64,000 nt of DNA, taken from the NCBI GenBank assembly GCA_963969365.1, contig OZ017752.1, positions 1,426,001 to 1,490,000 on the forward strand, in the 5' to 3' direction. The position numbers and the translations under genes are program-made. Within the stretch, counting starts at the first letter, position 1; each line of letters begins with the position of its first letter. The DNA is from Asterochloris sp. CNOR1 (lineage: Eukaryota > Chlorophyta > Trebouxiophyceae > Trebouxiales > Trebouxiaceae). Below the pieces are notes generated by a model, which ran no database searches, was not told the DNA's origin, and worked only from the letters and a program-made list of their open reading frames with translations. Positions 36,976 to 50,178 of the stretch are shown here, piece after piece.

Positions 36976-38923
36976 ATGGCGGTCAAACCATTGACCCTTG
37001 CAGATTTCAGCAAGAGACTCTCCAAAGAGCTAGAGAGAGTGATTAACACTGTTTACAATACCTGATCTCCTAAGTCTGACCTTCTTTCCAACATGGGTCT
37101 TCGTGACACTGCACTCGTGGTCAGGCTAGCCAGGCAGGTGGCCTGCATGGTGCATCTGACAGTCCATGATTGATCCACGCATGGCCTGCAATGCATGAGT
37201 GCATTATTCAGCAGCTGCCTGAGTGTTGGGGCTCGTTCCTGATGATCATGATGGGCCCACTGCAGGCGGTTGCAGCTGACACAAGGCTTTGGAGGCATTC
37301 AGAGGGCTTTGCAGACCTCCAGCCAGCTCGGGGGTAAGGGTACTGTCAAGGGCCTTGACCTCCTGCAGCACCCCCAGCTCAGCGCTTTCCCAGGCCCTCA
37401 GGGGCTTGACCAGCCACCGGCTGCCCTTTGTTGTCAGAAGATGACAAGATCAGGCTGATGTTGTGTTACAGAGGGCAAGGCGACAGGCTCAGCTTCCAGC
37501 CAGGTGGAGCAGGATCGCACAGGCGGCAAGCCCACCGGCCCTGTGCCTGACTCCACGGAGCATGGCACTGTGCCCCGCCCTGCTGCTCCCAGCTTTGAGG
37601 ACGACCAGAGCAAGTCAGGAGATCAGATCAGGCCCAGGGCCAGCAAGCAGGCATTCAGGTGCAGTGTGCCTGGCCACGGTGCAATGTGACTGCCATGAGA
37701 CAAGATTCTGTGCATCAGGGCTGGTGCCACCAGACCGCCTGCCCTTCCTTAGCCAGCCACGGCAGCCTCCGCTTGAAGCAGCCTGCATGCAGCCGGTGGT
37801 GCCCTCAGGGCTGCGCTGCTGACTCAGAGCAAGAGGTCTGAGGAGACCGGGTTCCCTTTATATGCCCACATTGCTATCTCAAGATGCCAGCCAAGCGGCA
37901 GGGACCCGAGGATGCCATTAGCTGCTGCCATGTGATTCTTCAACTGCTCTGTGTTGCTTTGCGAGCACGCAACCTTTGCTTGTGCAGCCCAAGGTCGCTG
38001 CTGCCTGACCTGGGGAACAGCCACCTGGTTCAGGGCCCTCTTGATGCTGCACCCCCTGCTTGTGCAGGCCAGGGGCGGTCCAGCTGCCATCTGCCTCTGT
38101 AGCACTTCTGACACTGTGCCCTGTGATAGTGCAGGCCAGGGCAGGTGCCACCTGGCTATGACACCGGGGACATCAGGGGAGCCAGTGCTTCAGAGCAGAC
38201 GGGCAAGTCACAGCAGCCTGGACCACAGACCATTGGGCAGCCAGAGGAGGACACCCAAGGCAAAGGGGCCTCTGAGTGAGCGCAGCTGATGTCTGGTGTC
38301 AGGTGTCAGGTGCCTGCATGCTGCAGCGCCAGCCCTGTTGTTTACTGTGTGCATGTGGAGCATGTACAGCAGAAGCATGTGACACCTTTGCTGTTGCAGC
38401 CAGTGGAGGCCTGTGGCTGCCATGTGCATGCCGCGCTGTTCATCATTTGAGAGGTCTGGCGTTGATGCTGCAGGGACCCGAGGCCGAAAGGCGGACCCGT
38501 TGGCAACAGGCCAGAGCGTAATGTAGGGAATCACGACAGTGTGGACAGCAGCCGCCCGGCAGGCTTCACAGCCGCACCTGCAGCGCCGCCTGCAGGCTCT
38601 GAGCAGAGTGAGCGACGCACCCAGGCTGCTGTGGCCTATTAATGTGGTGACCATGGCCAGCCACTCTGCTATCAATCTGTGGTACCCTGCCTGATTTGGT
38701 TGGCAGTTCGGCCTCTCCAATGCCTACAGGATATCCCTCAGAGCCTGATGCTCCCAATATGGTTGCGTCGGAGCGAACACCAGGGCCCAAGGTGTCTGCT
38801 GATGGCATCCCAACCAGCAGCCCTCCTGACTTCAGCAAGAATGTGCGCGCGGGCGAAAAACCCTCAACCGCAAACACAGCACACAACATTGCCTCACAGC
38901 GTGGGCAGAAAGATTCAGTCTGA
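36976..38923 (+). CDS. Intrinsically disordered hydrophilic protein, unknown family
   Basis: Not recognised by family. Exons 37474-37658, 38135-38275, 38474-38607 and 38730-38923 chain in phase. With a candidate first exon 36976-37038 (MAVKPLTLADFSKRLSKELE) they give 238 residues. After the helical start, the protein is almost devoid of aromatic and aliphatic residues and rich in Gly, Ser, Pro, Gln, Lys, Asp and Thr. Examples are GKATGSASSQVEQDRTGGKP, SEQTGKSQQPGPQTIGQPEE and a tail ending HNIASQRGQKDSV. This composition resembles LEA-type or other stress-related hydrophilins, but no LEA repeat is present. The consistent phase over four disordered exons argues strongly for a real gene. The first exon and its acceptor (TTACAGAG) are the weak points. 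Confidence 0.65.
37970..38180 (+). repeat. Degenerate copies of a 3' splice site in the disordered-protein gene
   Basis: The true acceptor at 38134 reads GTGCAG|GCCAGGGCAGGTGC. Related blocks GCTTGTGCAGGCCAGGGGCG near 38067 and GCTTGTGCAGCCCAAGGTCG near 37978 precede it in the intron, at spacings of about 65 to 90 bp. Confidence 0.6.
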
Positions 38924-39169
38924 ATGACTCATAGCACATCTTGCCAGGCCCTAGTTTGATACTGCATATCCAAGCTGTTCACCACTGCTGCAACACCATT
39001 GAAAGACACTCATAAGATGCCACTTCTAAGCCTTGTATGTATGATCCGGCTTCTTGCTGTCATCTTTCCATGACATTAAATCTAGGAACGCAGTGACACA
39101 AAATGTTCATGGGTGTCGAAGGATCAAGCTGAGGCATCTATCTGCCTATACATGACAAGACAAGCAGGG
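38924..39169. other. Convergent intergenic region
   Basis: About 250 AT-rich bases between two facing stop codons, presumably both 3' untranslated regions. Confidence 0.5.
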
Positions 39170-42100
39170 TCAGTAAACGGTGTAGCTCATGTTCATGGCG
39201 GTTGTGTTCTCTGCCAGCAGGCGATGGGCCTTCTCGGAGTGCATGGGCAGGTCCAGATCCTTGCTTTGAAGGTCATGGTTCAGCGTCCCACTCAGCACAG
39301 CAGTGAAGAAGTTGTCGACCACATCCAGAGCAGCAGCAGCATTCTGCCGTCCCCTCCAGGCACCCTGCAGGGTATAGCACATGGCCCAATGAGGCGATAG
39401 CAGAATTCAGAATCACACAGCTTGCTGCCCAGTACAGGAAGGCAAGCAATGTAAGGCATGCCAGCTGGTAATCACACCCCGCAGGCACCTGCTGCTGCAC
39501 AAATACTGCAAATACTGCTGCTGCACAAATACCTGTGTGACGTAGCACATATGAACTGACGCAGCACGTAGACATCCTGCAACGCTCAGCCTCAGTGCTC
39601 CAAATCTGCTGCCCAAACTCAGTGATGCACACCGTCGACAATGATGCGCATTGCTGCACAACATGGCTGCTGGCCAGGCCAGCCTCTCCAGCCCTGCTCT
39701 GGTGTAGCCCCCCGTGCTGCCGCACCTTGTTCTCCTTGCCCTCCTGCAGAGAGTCCACATAGTCATAGATCTCCTTGCTGGTGAAGTCCCACAGGCCACG
39801 CCCAACAGCCACGTACACGCGCCCATCTAGCGAGCGCTGCAGTCCAGATAGGATATCCTCCATTGCCTCCAGCACAGGACCAACCTGCAGGAGCCACAGA
39901 GCAGGATCTGCGTCACACAGCCACCTGTAGAGCCACAGCAAGTTGCAGCTTGGTGCTGTGGAACGATGTGTAAGGAAACAGGGCAGGGCGTGGGCAGCTT
40001 TCAGTGGGCCAAAAGCGTTTTCTTTGTGAGGCTCCTTCGTTTGGCTAGCAGGCTTGGCTGGGCTGGCCAGTGAGCCTTGCAGCAGCCCTGAAACACCCAG
40101 AGCACGCAGGAGGGCGTGCAGCAGACCTATGTGCAGCCCCGCTCACCTGTTGCTGCATGACAGTGGGCGTCCCAGTGATGCCATGGCGCTGCAGGGTGGT
40201 GTTGATGCTGTACCCTGGCCGCAGGAACAGTGCGCCAGCGATGCGCTCCGCGCAGGACGTCACGGCGGCAGCATACTCACTGCGCAGCTCCTTGACCAGC
40301 TGAGCAAACTGGGCACCCAGGTGGGGGCCTGCAGCATGTGAGCAGTCCCATTGAGTCATGTGCAGATGTTGGCAGCCATGACAGATCCCCACCCGGCTAT
40401 GCAAGCTGAGCACCCAGATTGGGGGCTGCAGCACACAAACTCCCCATGTAGATCTGGTCAGCCGAGCAACTGGGGTGCTGAGGCGGAAGTAAGGATCGCT
40501 GCAGTGTACCGGCAGATGCAGGCAGCTATAACACAGCTCCTATCAGCTGAGCCAGGTTTACTGTAGCCACCATGCTGACCAGCCAAGCAGACTGCACCAG
40601 TCAGCTGGGGCTCAATGAGCCGCCTGTCATCACAGCGGGAGCTGCTAGTCGCAGCCAAACCAGCTAAGGCAGCCATGCACAAAGTGCAGGGCAGCCGACT
40701 GACAGCCTTCCACACGCATATGCCTTGTCGACTGGCATGGCAGCCCCAGTTCAACCGGCTCACATGCTGAAGGTTTCAGCTGCGGGGCACCATTGCCTCA
40801 CCTGGCCCGTCCTGGGTGAGCCCGCCCAGCCCTGGGGAGGCAGCACCCTCGCGCGCTGGAGTGGTGGAGGCTGCCCCTGGGGTGCCTGGCTGGTTGACGG
40901 GGGCAGGGCCCTCGCACCACTGGCTGAGCAGGTGCTCCGTCTGGGGGACAACAGTGAGCAGACGCCGCAGGGAGTTAAGCAGCACCTGCAGCAGCAGCCT
41001 AGCAGTCAGGGTGAGCATGCAACAGGGCACTGCAGACTCATAACGGCTGCCAAAGGGTTGTGCAGGCTGCCTCAGAGTGATGTGTGGAGCCAGGGCTTGC
41101 AACCTCCAGCTGCACAAGTTGTCAAAGGAGTTTCCCTGCACGACATGCCAGCGCAACAAAAGAAGAGCAGTTGCACAAGAATGCAGGAGTGGATGCTCAC
41201 TGCCTCGTTTGGTTGCACCGTGAGCGCTGCTGCTGCCCCTCCCTTAGGAAATGCAAACTTCCAGCGGCGTGGGGAGTGCTGCGCAGGGTGTCTGGAGCTG
41301 CCTGCTGACTTGCCCGTGGGCCGGCGGTGGTGCCCTGGTAGAGGGGCATACTCCTCCTCCCCCTACACATGAACATAAGCGCTCGGGACAACTTTTTCTG
41401 GCAAACAATATGGCGGCCAGTTCTAGCGCCTGCCCTCACCACTGACGTGGTGCCACAACCAGGGGTTGAAACGGGCTGCCTGCACTGCCCCTGGGTGAGA
41501 CACATGCAAGCGGTGCAGGATGCAGCAATTCCACCTGGAACCCTTATTCGTGCAACAGCTGGGACAGGGCTGCCTGACGAGCTTGCAGAGTAAGCCAGCA
41601 CCTCTGAGCGGCTGCTCAGTGACATAAGAGAGACCACAGCCCTTGTGCACCGCAGGAAAGCATCTGGAGAGATGATCGCTTTGTGCTCACCCCAGCCAGC
41701 GGCACCAGCCCGCACTGCCGCGACACGGCTGCCGTGGTGGCCCGCAGGGACGCACACACAGCTCCCTCCAGGCTGGGGCCGAAGGTGGGCCAGTAGGTTA
41801 TGACACGCTCATACCGCAGGACCTCCCCACGGATGCGCTGCAGCATCTCTCCCACCACAGGAGCAATGTGGCTGTGCCCTGCAGCAGTGTAGATGTCGTG
41901 ACACTATACTGCCATGAGCTGCACAGCTGCTGAAGGTGAGCTTGTGCTCCCACACATTGCAAAGACGCCACATTGAGGTCTGGTGCCTTGAGCTGCATGG
42001 TATGGACCCTGGGCAAGCTCCAGGGGAGGACAACTTTGCATTGGGCTGGGGACCACACATGTACAGCAGAAGGTAGTAAGGCCGGAGCCTGGTGACTGAG

Positions 42101-45100
42101 CGGCCTCATCTGCAGCAGGCCTGAGGTGCTCTGCCAACCTCACCGTCCTCTCCCACGCACTGGGGCCCGCCTGCCAGAGGGTTGGTAGACTTCTCAATCT
42201 CCTGGCACCTGTGGATGAGGCCATTCTGGCTGTTGGCGATCCAGCGCTCCACATGGGGCGTGAAGATCTGTAGGGCGGGAACAGCGTAATGAACCAGACC
42301 CCCTTCATCGGCATAGCTGGGGCTTGCAAGCAGGCAGGCACCTGATGCTGCGCCCACCAACTGCACGTGCTGCACACTCCCAGACCTAGCAAGCAGGCCA
42401 CACAGGCTAGTCTGGCAACTGAGTCTCTGCTCTCACGCACATGTGCAGACATGGCTGTGGCAAGGGAGCAGGCCAGCAGAACCAGCTGTGTCTGGCTGGC
42501 CGAGAGCACTGCCGCTCACCGCCAACGCGTCCAGAGCGCCTGGGTGGCCGGGCGGGGGCAGCAGGTTGTGCCACAGCAGGTATTCTTGCTGCTGCCCAAC
42601 CGTGACCAGGAGGTCGACTGCTGCCTTGGTGGGCTGCGGGGGAGGAAACTTGTTCAGGATGTCACGCAGGGCTTCCAGGTATTCCTGCAGACAGCCACTG
42701 CCTTAGCCTCAGAGGCTGTGGAGCAGTTACAGGTACTGCACTGCCTCTTAAGCAGCAGCAGCAGCATCTGCTGCAGGCAAGCTTGTCAGGCAGGCAGAAG
42801 CTAGCCTACACCCCATGTATGCCAGGGCAGCATGCTCAGGCATTAGAGCAGCTGGCAAAGGCCGGAAAGTGCAACAGTGCTTTGCCTCACCCTGCAATAC
42901 TCGGCCGCTGTAATCTGGGGCAGGTTCACAAACTGGGGTAGGACAGCACTGTCATGGATGCGCAGATCGTTCTGAAGCTCGTTCTTGATGGCCTGGCTTA
43001 GAGCCTCCATCCGGGCATATGCAGCCTCAGCGTCAGAGGCCTCTCCAACGCCAGTGGGGGCCTGCAGGCGCATCCCACTGGTTGTACACAGCTTGGCGCC
43101 AGCACTCAGCCAGCACCTGGTCAAGCAGGGAATGACTTGTTAGAGCAGGCCACCCTCCACAATAGTGTCTGCGGCTGGGCGTACAGCAGCTACTGTGTGC
43201 CATGCCACAGCAGACAGCTTTTGGGTAGCAAGCCATCCTCACCACTGATGCATCATGAGCTGGAGCTGTATCTCCCTGGGGTCCGCCTGGGCGGCTACCT
43301 GGGTTCCTGCGAGGACTGCCCTTGGGAGACATCCCAGCTGCAGGCACCAGCAGACGATACTCAATAGGCTGCAGGAGGCCACTCTGCCAGGCTGCCGACC
43401 AGCATGCAGAGATGCTAGTGGTGTGTGCAAGCATTGAGTCTCAGCTGCTCTGTGCAAAGGGTCCAGCAGGCATACATGGCAGGAACACATCATGTTGCGC
43501 AGCCTGGGATTCAAAGAAATGTCAATGGAGCTTCAGAGCATTGCCACGACGGGCAGCACTGCAACTGACCTCTGCTGCGTGCATCGATGGCACCAATCAG
43601 CCGCTGATAGCGGCGGCAGGCTGCATTCCTGAAGCGCTCAGTGAGCCACTGCTGGTCGCTGGGCTTCAGCATGTCTCGCAGGATGTTGCACAGCTCCACA
43701 GCAGGGGCCAGCGCAGGTGCTGGCTGCTCTGATGCTGCAACGCTGCCCTCCAGGATCCCATTGGGTGCCGACTCTTGCAGAGAGTAGTAGTTCTCAAAGA
43801 CGCGGGCCAGCAGGGCCTCTGTCATGATCTCCACCCGCTGCAGGATGGCGTGCTCCTGCAGTGCAAAGCACTACACCTTTTGAAATCCAGCAAGATAATG
43901 TTGTACCTCAGTGCAGGACAGTGTGCCCTTGCAGCGCAGATGGCGAGTGTCTCGGGGTGTCATCACACCGTTGAGAGTAACCTACTCTGTGGATGGTTGC
44001 TCCTGCAATGCGCGTCACCACATGTTTCAAGGATATCGGCACAACCGTCACTGCTGCATTCTGCAGTGTAGGGTTGGTGGCCTGCTGAAGGCGTCCACTT
44101 CAGGCGCTGCAGACACAAGTGAGGGCTTGCATGTCCCGGGCAGTGCTGCCGCTCTCTGCCTGATGGATGCTGGCCCTGATGAGCCTGTTTGTTGGCTGGC
44201 AGTACTAACGCCTACCTGTGGCAACAGCTCTCCTGCAGCTTCTGCCTCCTTCAGCGGCCTCAGCTTCTCGCCCAGCAGCTCCAGGCAGTCCGCCGTGGCT
44301 GTGGCATTTTCTGGCTGGATGGCCCAGCGCAGGTGAGCCAACACGCAGTAGCTAGGCCTAATGCCATACACTCCTGCGCCACGAGCAGCAACTTGAGTCA
44401 TCGCCTCAGCAGCGGCAAGCCATGCATTTCAGTAAGCAGGCAAGCAGACATGCCGTGCAGGCTTTCATCTGGCTGCAGGGACTAAGTCAGCCTTGCCTGC
44501 AAAGTCATCAATCAGCCATTTCCACTCTTTGGTGACGGCAAGATTGCGGGGCCCGCAGTTTTGGGCTAAAAGGGCTGCTGCCAGTGCCACATCGTACACC
44601 TGCAGGACCGCAGACAGTGCCAAGTCCAGCAACTGTCAGCATGGCTCAGGAGGAGCAGTTCCAGCTGGGAGGTACAGCTGGTGCACCGGACAGCTTACCT
44701 GCCAGGAAGTGATTTGCTGGTAGCCCTTGCCGCTGACTTGCCCAGTCGCCCCTGCATGGTCAGTACTCCTCAGCCAGATCAGCAAGCTCGACGACAGCAG
44801 CAACAGAGGCGTGGAAAGGCGATACAGAGCTTGTGAAGCTTGGCTGCCCAGGCACCTGCTCCATCTTAAATACTGAGGCTGGACCTGGCTTTGCCAGCAC
44901 ATCAATTCTGTGTTTTGAATGCTGACTGCCCCAGCAGCTTTTGCTAGCTGCTGCACTGTGGTGACTGACAGTGGACCTGGCTGTGCAGCAACATCATAGT
45001 GGCAGGGTTTGCAGGCGCATTCACCATGAATGTGTCACCTGAGGGGGGCAGGAGTGGCTCCTCTGGCAGGTAGGCCTGCAGGGGGTAGTGTCCGCCGCCC

Positions 45101-48100
45101 CCCTCGCCATCACTGTCCTCGCTGTGCTGCCCAGGCAGGTCGCGGCTTCCATACCGGATGCCCTGCAGCTCCAGCGCTGTCTGGGGGTCTGCTGGGCCGA
45201 TCCAGTTGGACAGCAGGACGTGGCCCCACCTGCAATAGGGGTAGCGGCCTGCCTGCAGGGGTCTGGCTGCCACCAACATCGCCTTGTATGGCAGGCCCAT
45301 ACATACGACCACTCATGCACAGCCCAACAAGCAAAACAGCCCACAATGCAGCACAGTGAGGGGCAGCAAGAGCAAGGCGGTTCACCTTGTGCCTGTGTTG
45401 ATGTCGAACACCTGCACCCATTTCTTGCCGACCACATGGTGGTCCTCTGCATGCGCGAGGTTGCAGCAGGGGAGGCCCAGGCGCTGCAGAAAGTTGGGCG
45501 CCTTGGCTGGGGGAGGACCCTGGGGCAGCTTGACCATGCCCACGTTGTTCACGTTGGCCGCCTGCCGGAACAGCATGAGGTCAGCATCACTGCCAGCAGC
45601 AGGCAATGCCTGCACCTCTTCGAATGCTGCCAGCTTAATTGGTGAGCATGGCTGAGAGTTCCCAAGCCACATGCACGGTCCAGTAAGCCTCAGCATAGCC
45701 ACAGCAGAACGTGCTTGGCTGCATGGCTCCACAAAAGACTTCAACTACATGGAGACCGCGCTAGTTGCATTGTCACAGCAGTGATGTCTTCATGCTGACC
45801 AGCTGGGCGCAATCCTTGCAAAGGCACCATGCAGGCTCTGCATGATTGCAGGTCCCATATAGCATAGCCTGAGATGCCAGGCTTGCAAAGCTTAGCTGCA
45901 GGCTGTTCTGCCAGGCTTTGCTGCTCAGACTTGCAAGCCCCTGTCTGCTGCACAGCTTGTTGCTTGCCCCACCTGCAGGAGCTCGCCAGTGTGCACAACG
46001 CCTGTGGCAACGCCCCCATGTTGGTTGTGCACCTCCACCATAATCTCTGCATCCAGGTCGTCAAGCGCCAGCTCTGCAATGTCGCCCTGCTGGGCACGCC
46101 CGCTGGCAGTCAGCCCCGACCAGTATCCAAAATCCTCTGCAGGTGCAAATGCGCATCTCCTTCAGCAATGTGTAGGCAGAGCCAATTGGCTGCCACTACC
46201 AGTGAGTCCCATGCGGCATGCTGACTCTTCTCAAGCTCGGAGGGCTTGCACAAAGGGTTGCTGGCAGCCGCAAAGGCCAGGATGGACAGTGCTCCTGCTA
46301 GTGCCACCAGCAACTTCAGTATGCCAAGTGTCCTGCAGGTAGCCAATGATGGTGATGGGGACTTTTGTTGGGTGCAGCTGCTGTGCAGCACACCTGCTGC
46401 AGCCTCGGGGTGCAGGCAGATGAATAGGTGTCCCAGCTGGTCGTGTGGCTTCCCAAACAGGCTCTGCAGGGTCCCCATCTTGTCCTGCTCAAAAGGCTGG
46501 TACAGGTGGCTGCTGGCCAGTCTGACAGACTTGACCTGCAGGAAGGGCAGGAAACTTTGAGTCACTCAAGGAAACCATACAGGTCTTAGACTTGAAAAGG
46601 GCTCAGGGCGTGCTGCCTGTGCAGGGTCGAAGGCGTCTGCTGGGCTGGCCTGACAATGCACCTTGAGTACATCAGGAGCAGATGCCAGGGCATCCTGAAT
46701 GGCTCGCTGGTGGGCGGCTGCGGCCGCTGCTGCCGCAGCAGCTGCCGAATTTTCAGGGTCCTCCTTGATGGCCCGTGGGGATGCTGGCAGCGGCAGAACT
46801 GGCAGCGCCTCCATCAGACTGGACACCTCTGAGTCATCCCTGCATCGGTCAAGCCAAATTTAGAAGTAGCAGCCATTACTGCCATCATTCCCACCGAGGT
46901 GAGCAGCTTTACTTCTGGTGCTGTGTGTTGAAGTTGGCACTCTTGCTCAGCAGCATGTTGTCCACATAGGAGCAGAAGCTGTGCAGCATTTGGAGGTGAC
47001 ATAGAAGCAAATGGAACAGCACATCCTGAAGAGGATTGAGGCAACACAGCTGAATCACCACAATATGGAGACTCCGCCTGCTGGCGCGCCAGGGCCCGCT
47101 GGCTTCAGCAACAGCTCCTCGCATGCAAAGGCTGACTTCAGCGCGGCACAGCCATTCATCAGGAATCCTTGGGCCTCAGGGACATTTATATCCTTCAGGC
47201 ACACCTGGAAGCAGCCCTGCACACAGGACTTACATACTGTGGGGGCAGCATCGCAAACAGACTGCCTGTCTCAGCCCTCCGTCTGGAGCGCTGCACATGC
47301 GCAAAAGGGGGAAGCATGACCAATGCCTGCAGCATGACACCAACGCAGACACAACCATAACAGCTGCCTCAGGCTGCTCAGGTCTGATGTGACAGCACGT
47401 CAAGCTGTGTGCAGGTCACTTCAGCTGCTGACAGACCTCGTACGCCAGAAAGCTGGCCCACCCCTCCTGCTTGCCAAGCTTCACAAGGTTCCCGCTGACA
47501 GGCGGCAGCTCAGCTGCAGTGGGCAGCATCCCCCTGAGGAAGTCCGGCGGGGTGCCTGACTGCCGGGGCTGCTGGTACTGGAAAGCGCTGGGCGCAAAGG
47601 TGCTGGCTGTGGACCCAGCCCGCATGTGCCTGCAGCCAGGCAGGGCAATGCAGGGCACATACAACAGCATCAGGTGCTACCACTTGGAGTGCAGCCACGC
47701 TGGTGTGCAAGCTACAGCCAGGCGCAGTCATCAAGCCAGAGTTGAAGCTGGCACTTCTCACTGCTGCAGCTGTTAACCCTCAGGAGGGCTGCTGGGCACT
47801 ACCGCATGCTGCTCTACCGCAGGGGCCTTTCAGTCAAGCCTACCTGGTGGGATGAACCTGCTGCGCAGGCGTCTGCCGCGCAGGTGTCTGCTGCGGCTGC
47901 TGACCTGCGCCACTGTCCTCTAGGCCGGCGTCCCGCGGCTGGCTGGAATGCTGCAAGGGGGCTGCATACACTGAGGGAGGCAAGGGCGGCGCCCCTGGAG
48001 CTGCATACATGCTGGCACCTGGCTGGCCCTCTTCAGGGTAGGCTGAGGGATAGCACGGCGTGCCTGCCTGGGCCATTGGTCCCATTTGCGCTCCAGTGCG

Positions 48101-49786
48101 GGGGAAGAATGAGGCCTCAGCCTTTGGCTGGTGGTGCTGGATTGAGGGGTAAGGGCTATACTGCAGCTGGAAGTGCGCTTGGGGCTGAGGGCCTGGAGCT
48201 GCCTCCTGCAACAAGATTGAGATAAATAAGTTGCTTGTAAGCCCTCGGTGCTGCAGGTTCCTAGATAGACAGCCAGGCAGTGTGCTGCCTAGCTGTGCAT
48301 CAAGCAGGTCTTTGCAGGCTAGTGCTTGGAGGTGATCTGCAGGTGGGCAGCCACGCCCCAGTGCTGCTGCACAATACTGCAGGGGTGCAGCCACCTTCCA
48401 GGGGCTGTCTGAGGTCCTGGCGGTCTCAGGTCTGCTCCTGAGGGCAGCATTGCGCAAGCTTGCTGAGCGCCTGTATGAAGAGTGCGGTGAGGGAGGCCTG
48501 TAAGGCTTAAGGGTTGGCTCCTGGCTAGCTGCCTGTAGAGGATTGGGGAAGGCCTGCTCTGTTGCCCCAGGGCTCATCTGCTGCAGAGGCAGGCAGGCCA
48601 GCCTCAGCTGCACGCTAGCTGCAACAGGCACCATTGCTGCATGTCACAGCTCCATCAATAAAGCTTGGGAGCTGCATTGAACACACCTGTCCCCTATTTG
48701 GGGGATAGGAGCCTCCCATTCCTAGGCCGCTGGCTGAGCCTGCTACAGACCAGGGCTCTGCCTGCGGCAAAAGATTGGCATTGAGATAGTCTGAAGGCTC
48801 TTCCATTCAGCACCCGGGCCTCGAAGTAGTGCTATGGCTGGTGGCTCTGCCGAGGCTCGTGCCGATTGCTGTTCAGGCGGCCAGCTTGCACCAAACAGGA
48901 TGCCGAGCTGTGCCGCAGGTCAGCTTCGCAGAGAACAGTCAACATGCTACGATGATGAGCGCAGCATATGCAGGCAAGGCCTGATCACGGCAGCCGCAGC
49001 AATATCACGATGAGAGGCCAGCATGAGTCCCTTCAGAGCTCTGGCTCACCACCAGCAGGTATAGGCAGGGTTTTTCATGCAGGGCGCCTGCCATTGCAAG
49101 TTCAACGACAGCTGCACAGTCCAGCACCCACAGTGTGCTCACCCAGGAGGGCTGTGCATAACGTCCTGCTGGGGCCCGCAGCTGGCCTGCTGAAGCCGAA
49201 TCCTCTCTAAGAAGGGGATGTGTAGGTGGAGGCTGCAGAGCACACAACCATGAGAACTGCCGAGTCACAAATGTGGTCACAGGGGGTGCGCGTCAACAAA
49301 GTGTTGACAGCAGCAGTAAATTGTTACTGCACAGTGCCATCTGCCTCACCATTGCTGGACCTGGCTGATAGCGAGAGCTCTGGCGGAAAACTGCAGGCGG
49401 TATCCTGGCCCAGCTGCTGCTGGTGGAGTGCAGCGCAGGCGAGCTGTAGTCCCCGTCACTAGAGCCTGCACATCCAGGTGGAGGCTCACCCGACTACTCT
49501 AGCGACAGAGAGGCCTGCCAGTGTGGCAGGCCATAGCCGGCAGGAGCAACAGCATGACCTGAAAGGAGAGCACAGAACATCACACACCGGGTGCAACAGA
49601 GCCGTAGCCACTTCTGGCAGATGCAGCGCTGCCAGGCCTACTGCGCGCGTCTAAAAAGTCTTCAGCTTCCGTGTCAGGGCCTGCAGAGAGCCCTGCATGA
49701 AGGCGCCTCCCCTCTGATCACCACACCAATGACACCGTGATACGCAGTTGGTCAAGGACCCTAAACTGCTCACCTTGCATTGCCAT
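39170..49786 (-). CDS. Large plant-type protein of the AT4G24610/AT5G65440 family (uncharacterised, MUN-like helical)
   Basis: Function unknown. Minus-strand exons spread over about 10 kb match, in order, conserved blocks I recall from the Arabidopsis family: VCLKDINVPEAQGFLMNGCA, AELALDDLDAEIMVEVHNQH, VLAHLRWAIQPENATATADC, VFENYYSLQESAPNGIL, APALAPAVELCNILRDML, ELQNDLRIHDSAVLPQFVNL, VLLNSLRRLLTVVPQTEHLL, LDGRVYVAVGRGLWDFTSKE, VDNFFTAVLSGTLNHDLQSK, and the end NMSYTVY. The overall helical architecture recalls Munc13 MUN domains, which is inference only. The N-terminal third is Pro/Gln/Ser-rich and disordered. The likely first exon is MAMQ at 49784-49786, joining in phase to PDTEAEDFLDARSRPGSA near 49600-49688. 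An alternative start is the ATG at 48806. Most internal boundaries were not fixed. Confidence 0.72.
40300..40445 (-). repeat. Degenerate copy of an exon start in the AT4G24610-like gene
   Basis: Plus-strand GGGCACCCAGGTGGGGGCCT near 40311, at an exon edge with CTGCAG, recurs as GAGCACCCAGATTGGGGGCT near 40408, also followed by GCAGCA. The copy is upstream in gene direction, about 100 bp away. At the protein level AGPHLGAQFAQL is echoed by LQPPIWVLSLHS. Confidence 0.6.
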
Positions 49787-49860
49787 GGAGCCAGCTGTTG
49801 ATGGCTTGCATGAAGACCAGCTTATGTGTGATGTTCACCCTGCATCGCCATAGAGTCAGC
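49765..49860 (-). repeat. Duplicated candidate first exon
   Basis: Plus-strand CTCACCTTGCATTGCCATGG near 49770 recurs as TTCACCCTGCATCGCCATAG near 49838. Both are followed by AG-CAGCT and then GGCTTGCA. On the minus strand each copy reads ATGGCAATGCAA or ATGGCGATGCAG with GGTGA following. The spacing is about 69 bp, so the putative start exon of the large gene exists twice. Confidence 0.65.
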
Positions 49861-50178
49861 TCGACTTTGAGGCTTGCACAGATCCAACGTCTGTATCAGG
49901 TATTGACCCAACCTGCCGAGCTGGCACGCTGGACTTTGCATTGACCAGGCTGGTTTCAGAGTCAATCCAGATTCACAACTTCCTCACATGAGCTGCCTGC
50001 TGCTGCAGAAATCTGAGCTGTGCAGTTTGTGTAGCACAAGCAACTGCTGCAGATTGCTGAAAACCTGGGGTGTCACAGGACAGAGGGTGAGGCATGGCCA
50101 TGCTGCATGATCAAGAGACTTGAGACTTCCAGGACTGGTGCCCAGACCTGCAAATCTGTTGCCCTGCAGACTGCAGCC
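49787..50178. promoter_or_regulatory. Divergent intergenic region, AT4G24610-like gene / Ap4A phosphorylase
   Basis: About 390 bases between opposed start codons. It contains the duplicated first-exon copy at its left end. No specific promoter box is recognised. Confidence 0.4.

Noticed and set aside
48804-48806. ATG at 48806 as start of the AT4G24610-like gene
   Set aside because: Kept only as an alternative. Coding-like exons continue upstream to 49786, and a CCTTCAG acceptor lies just downstream of this ATG.
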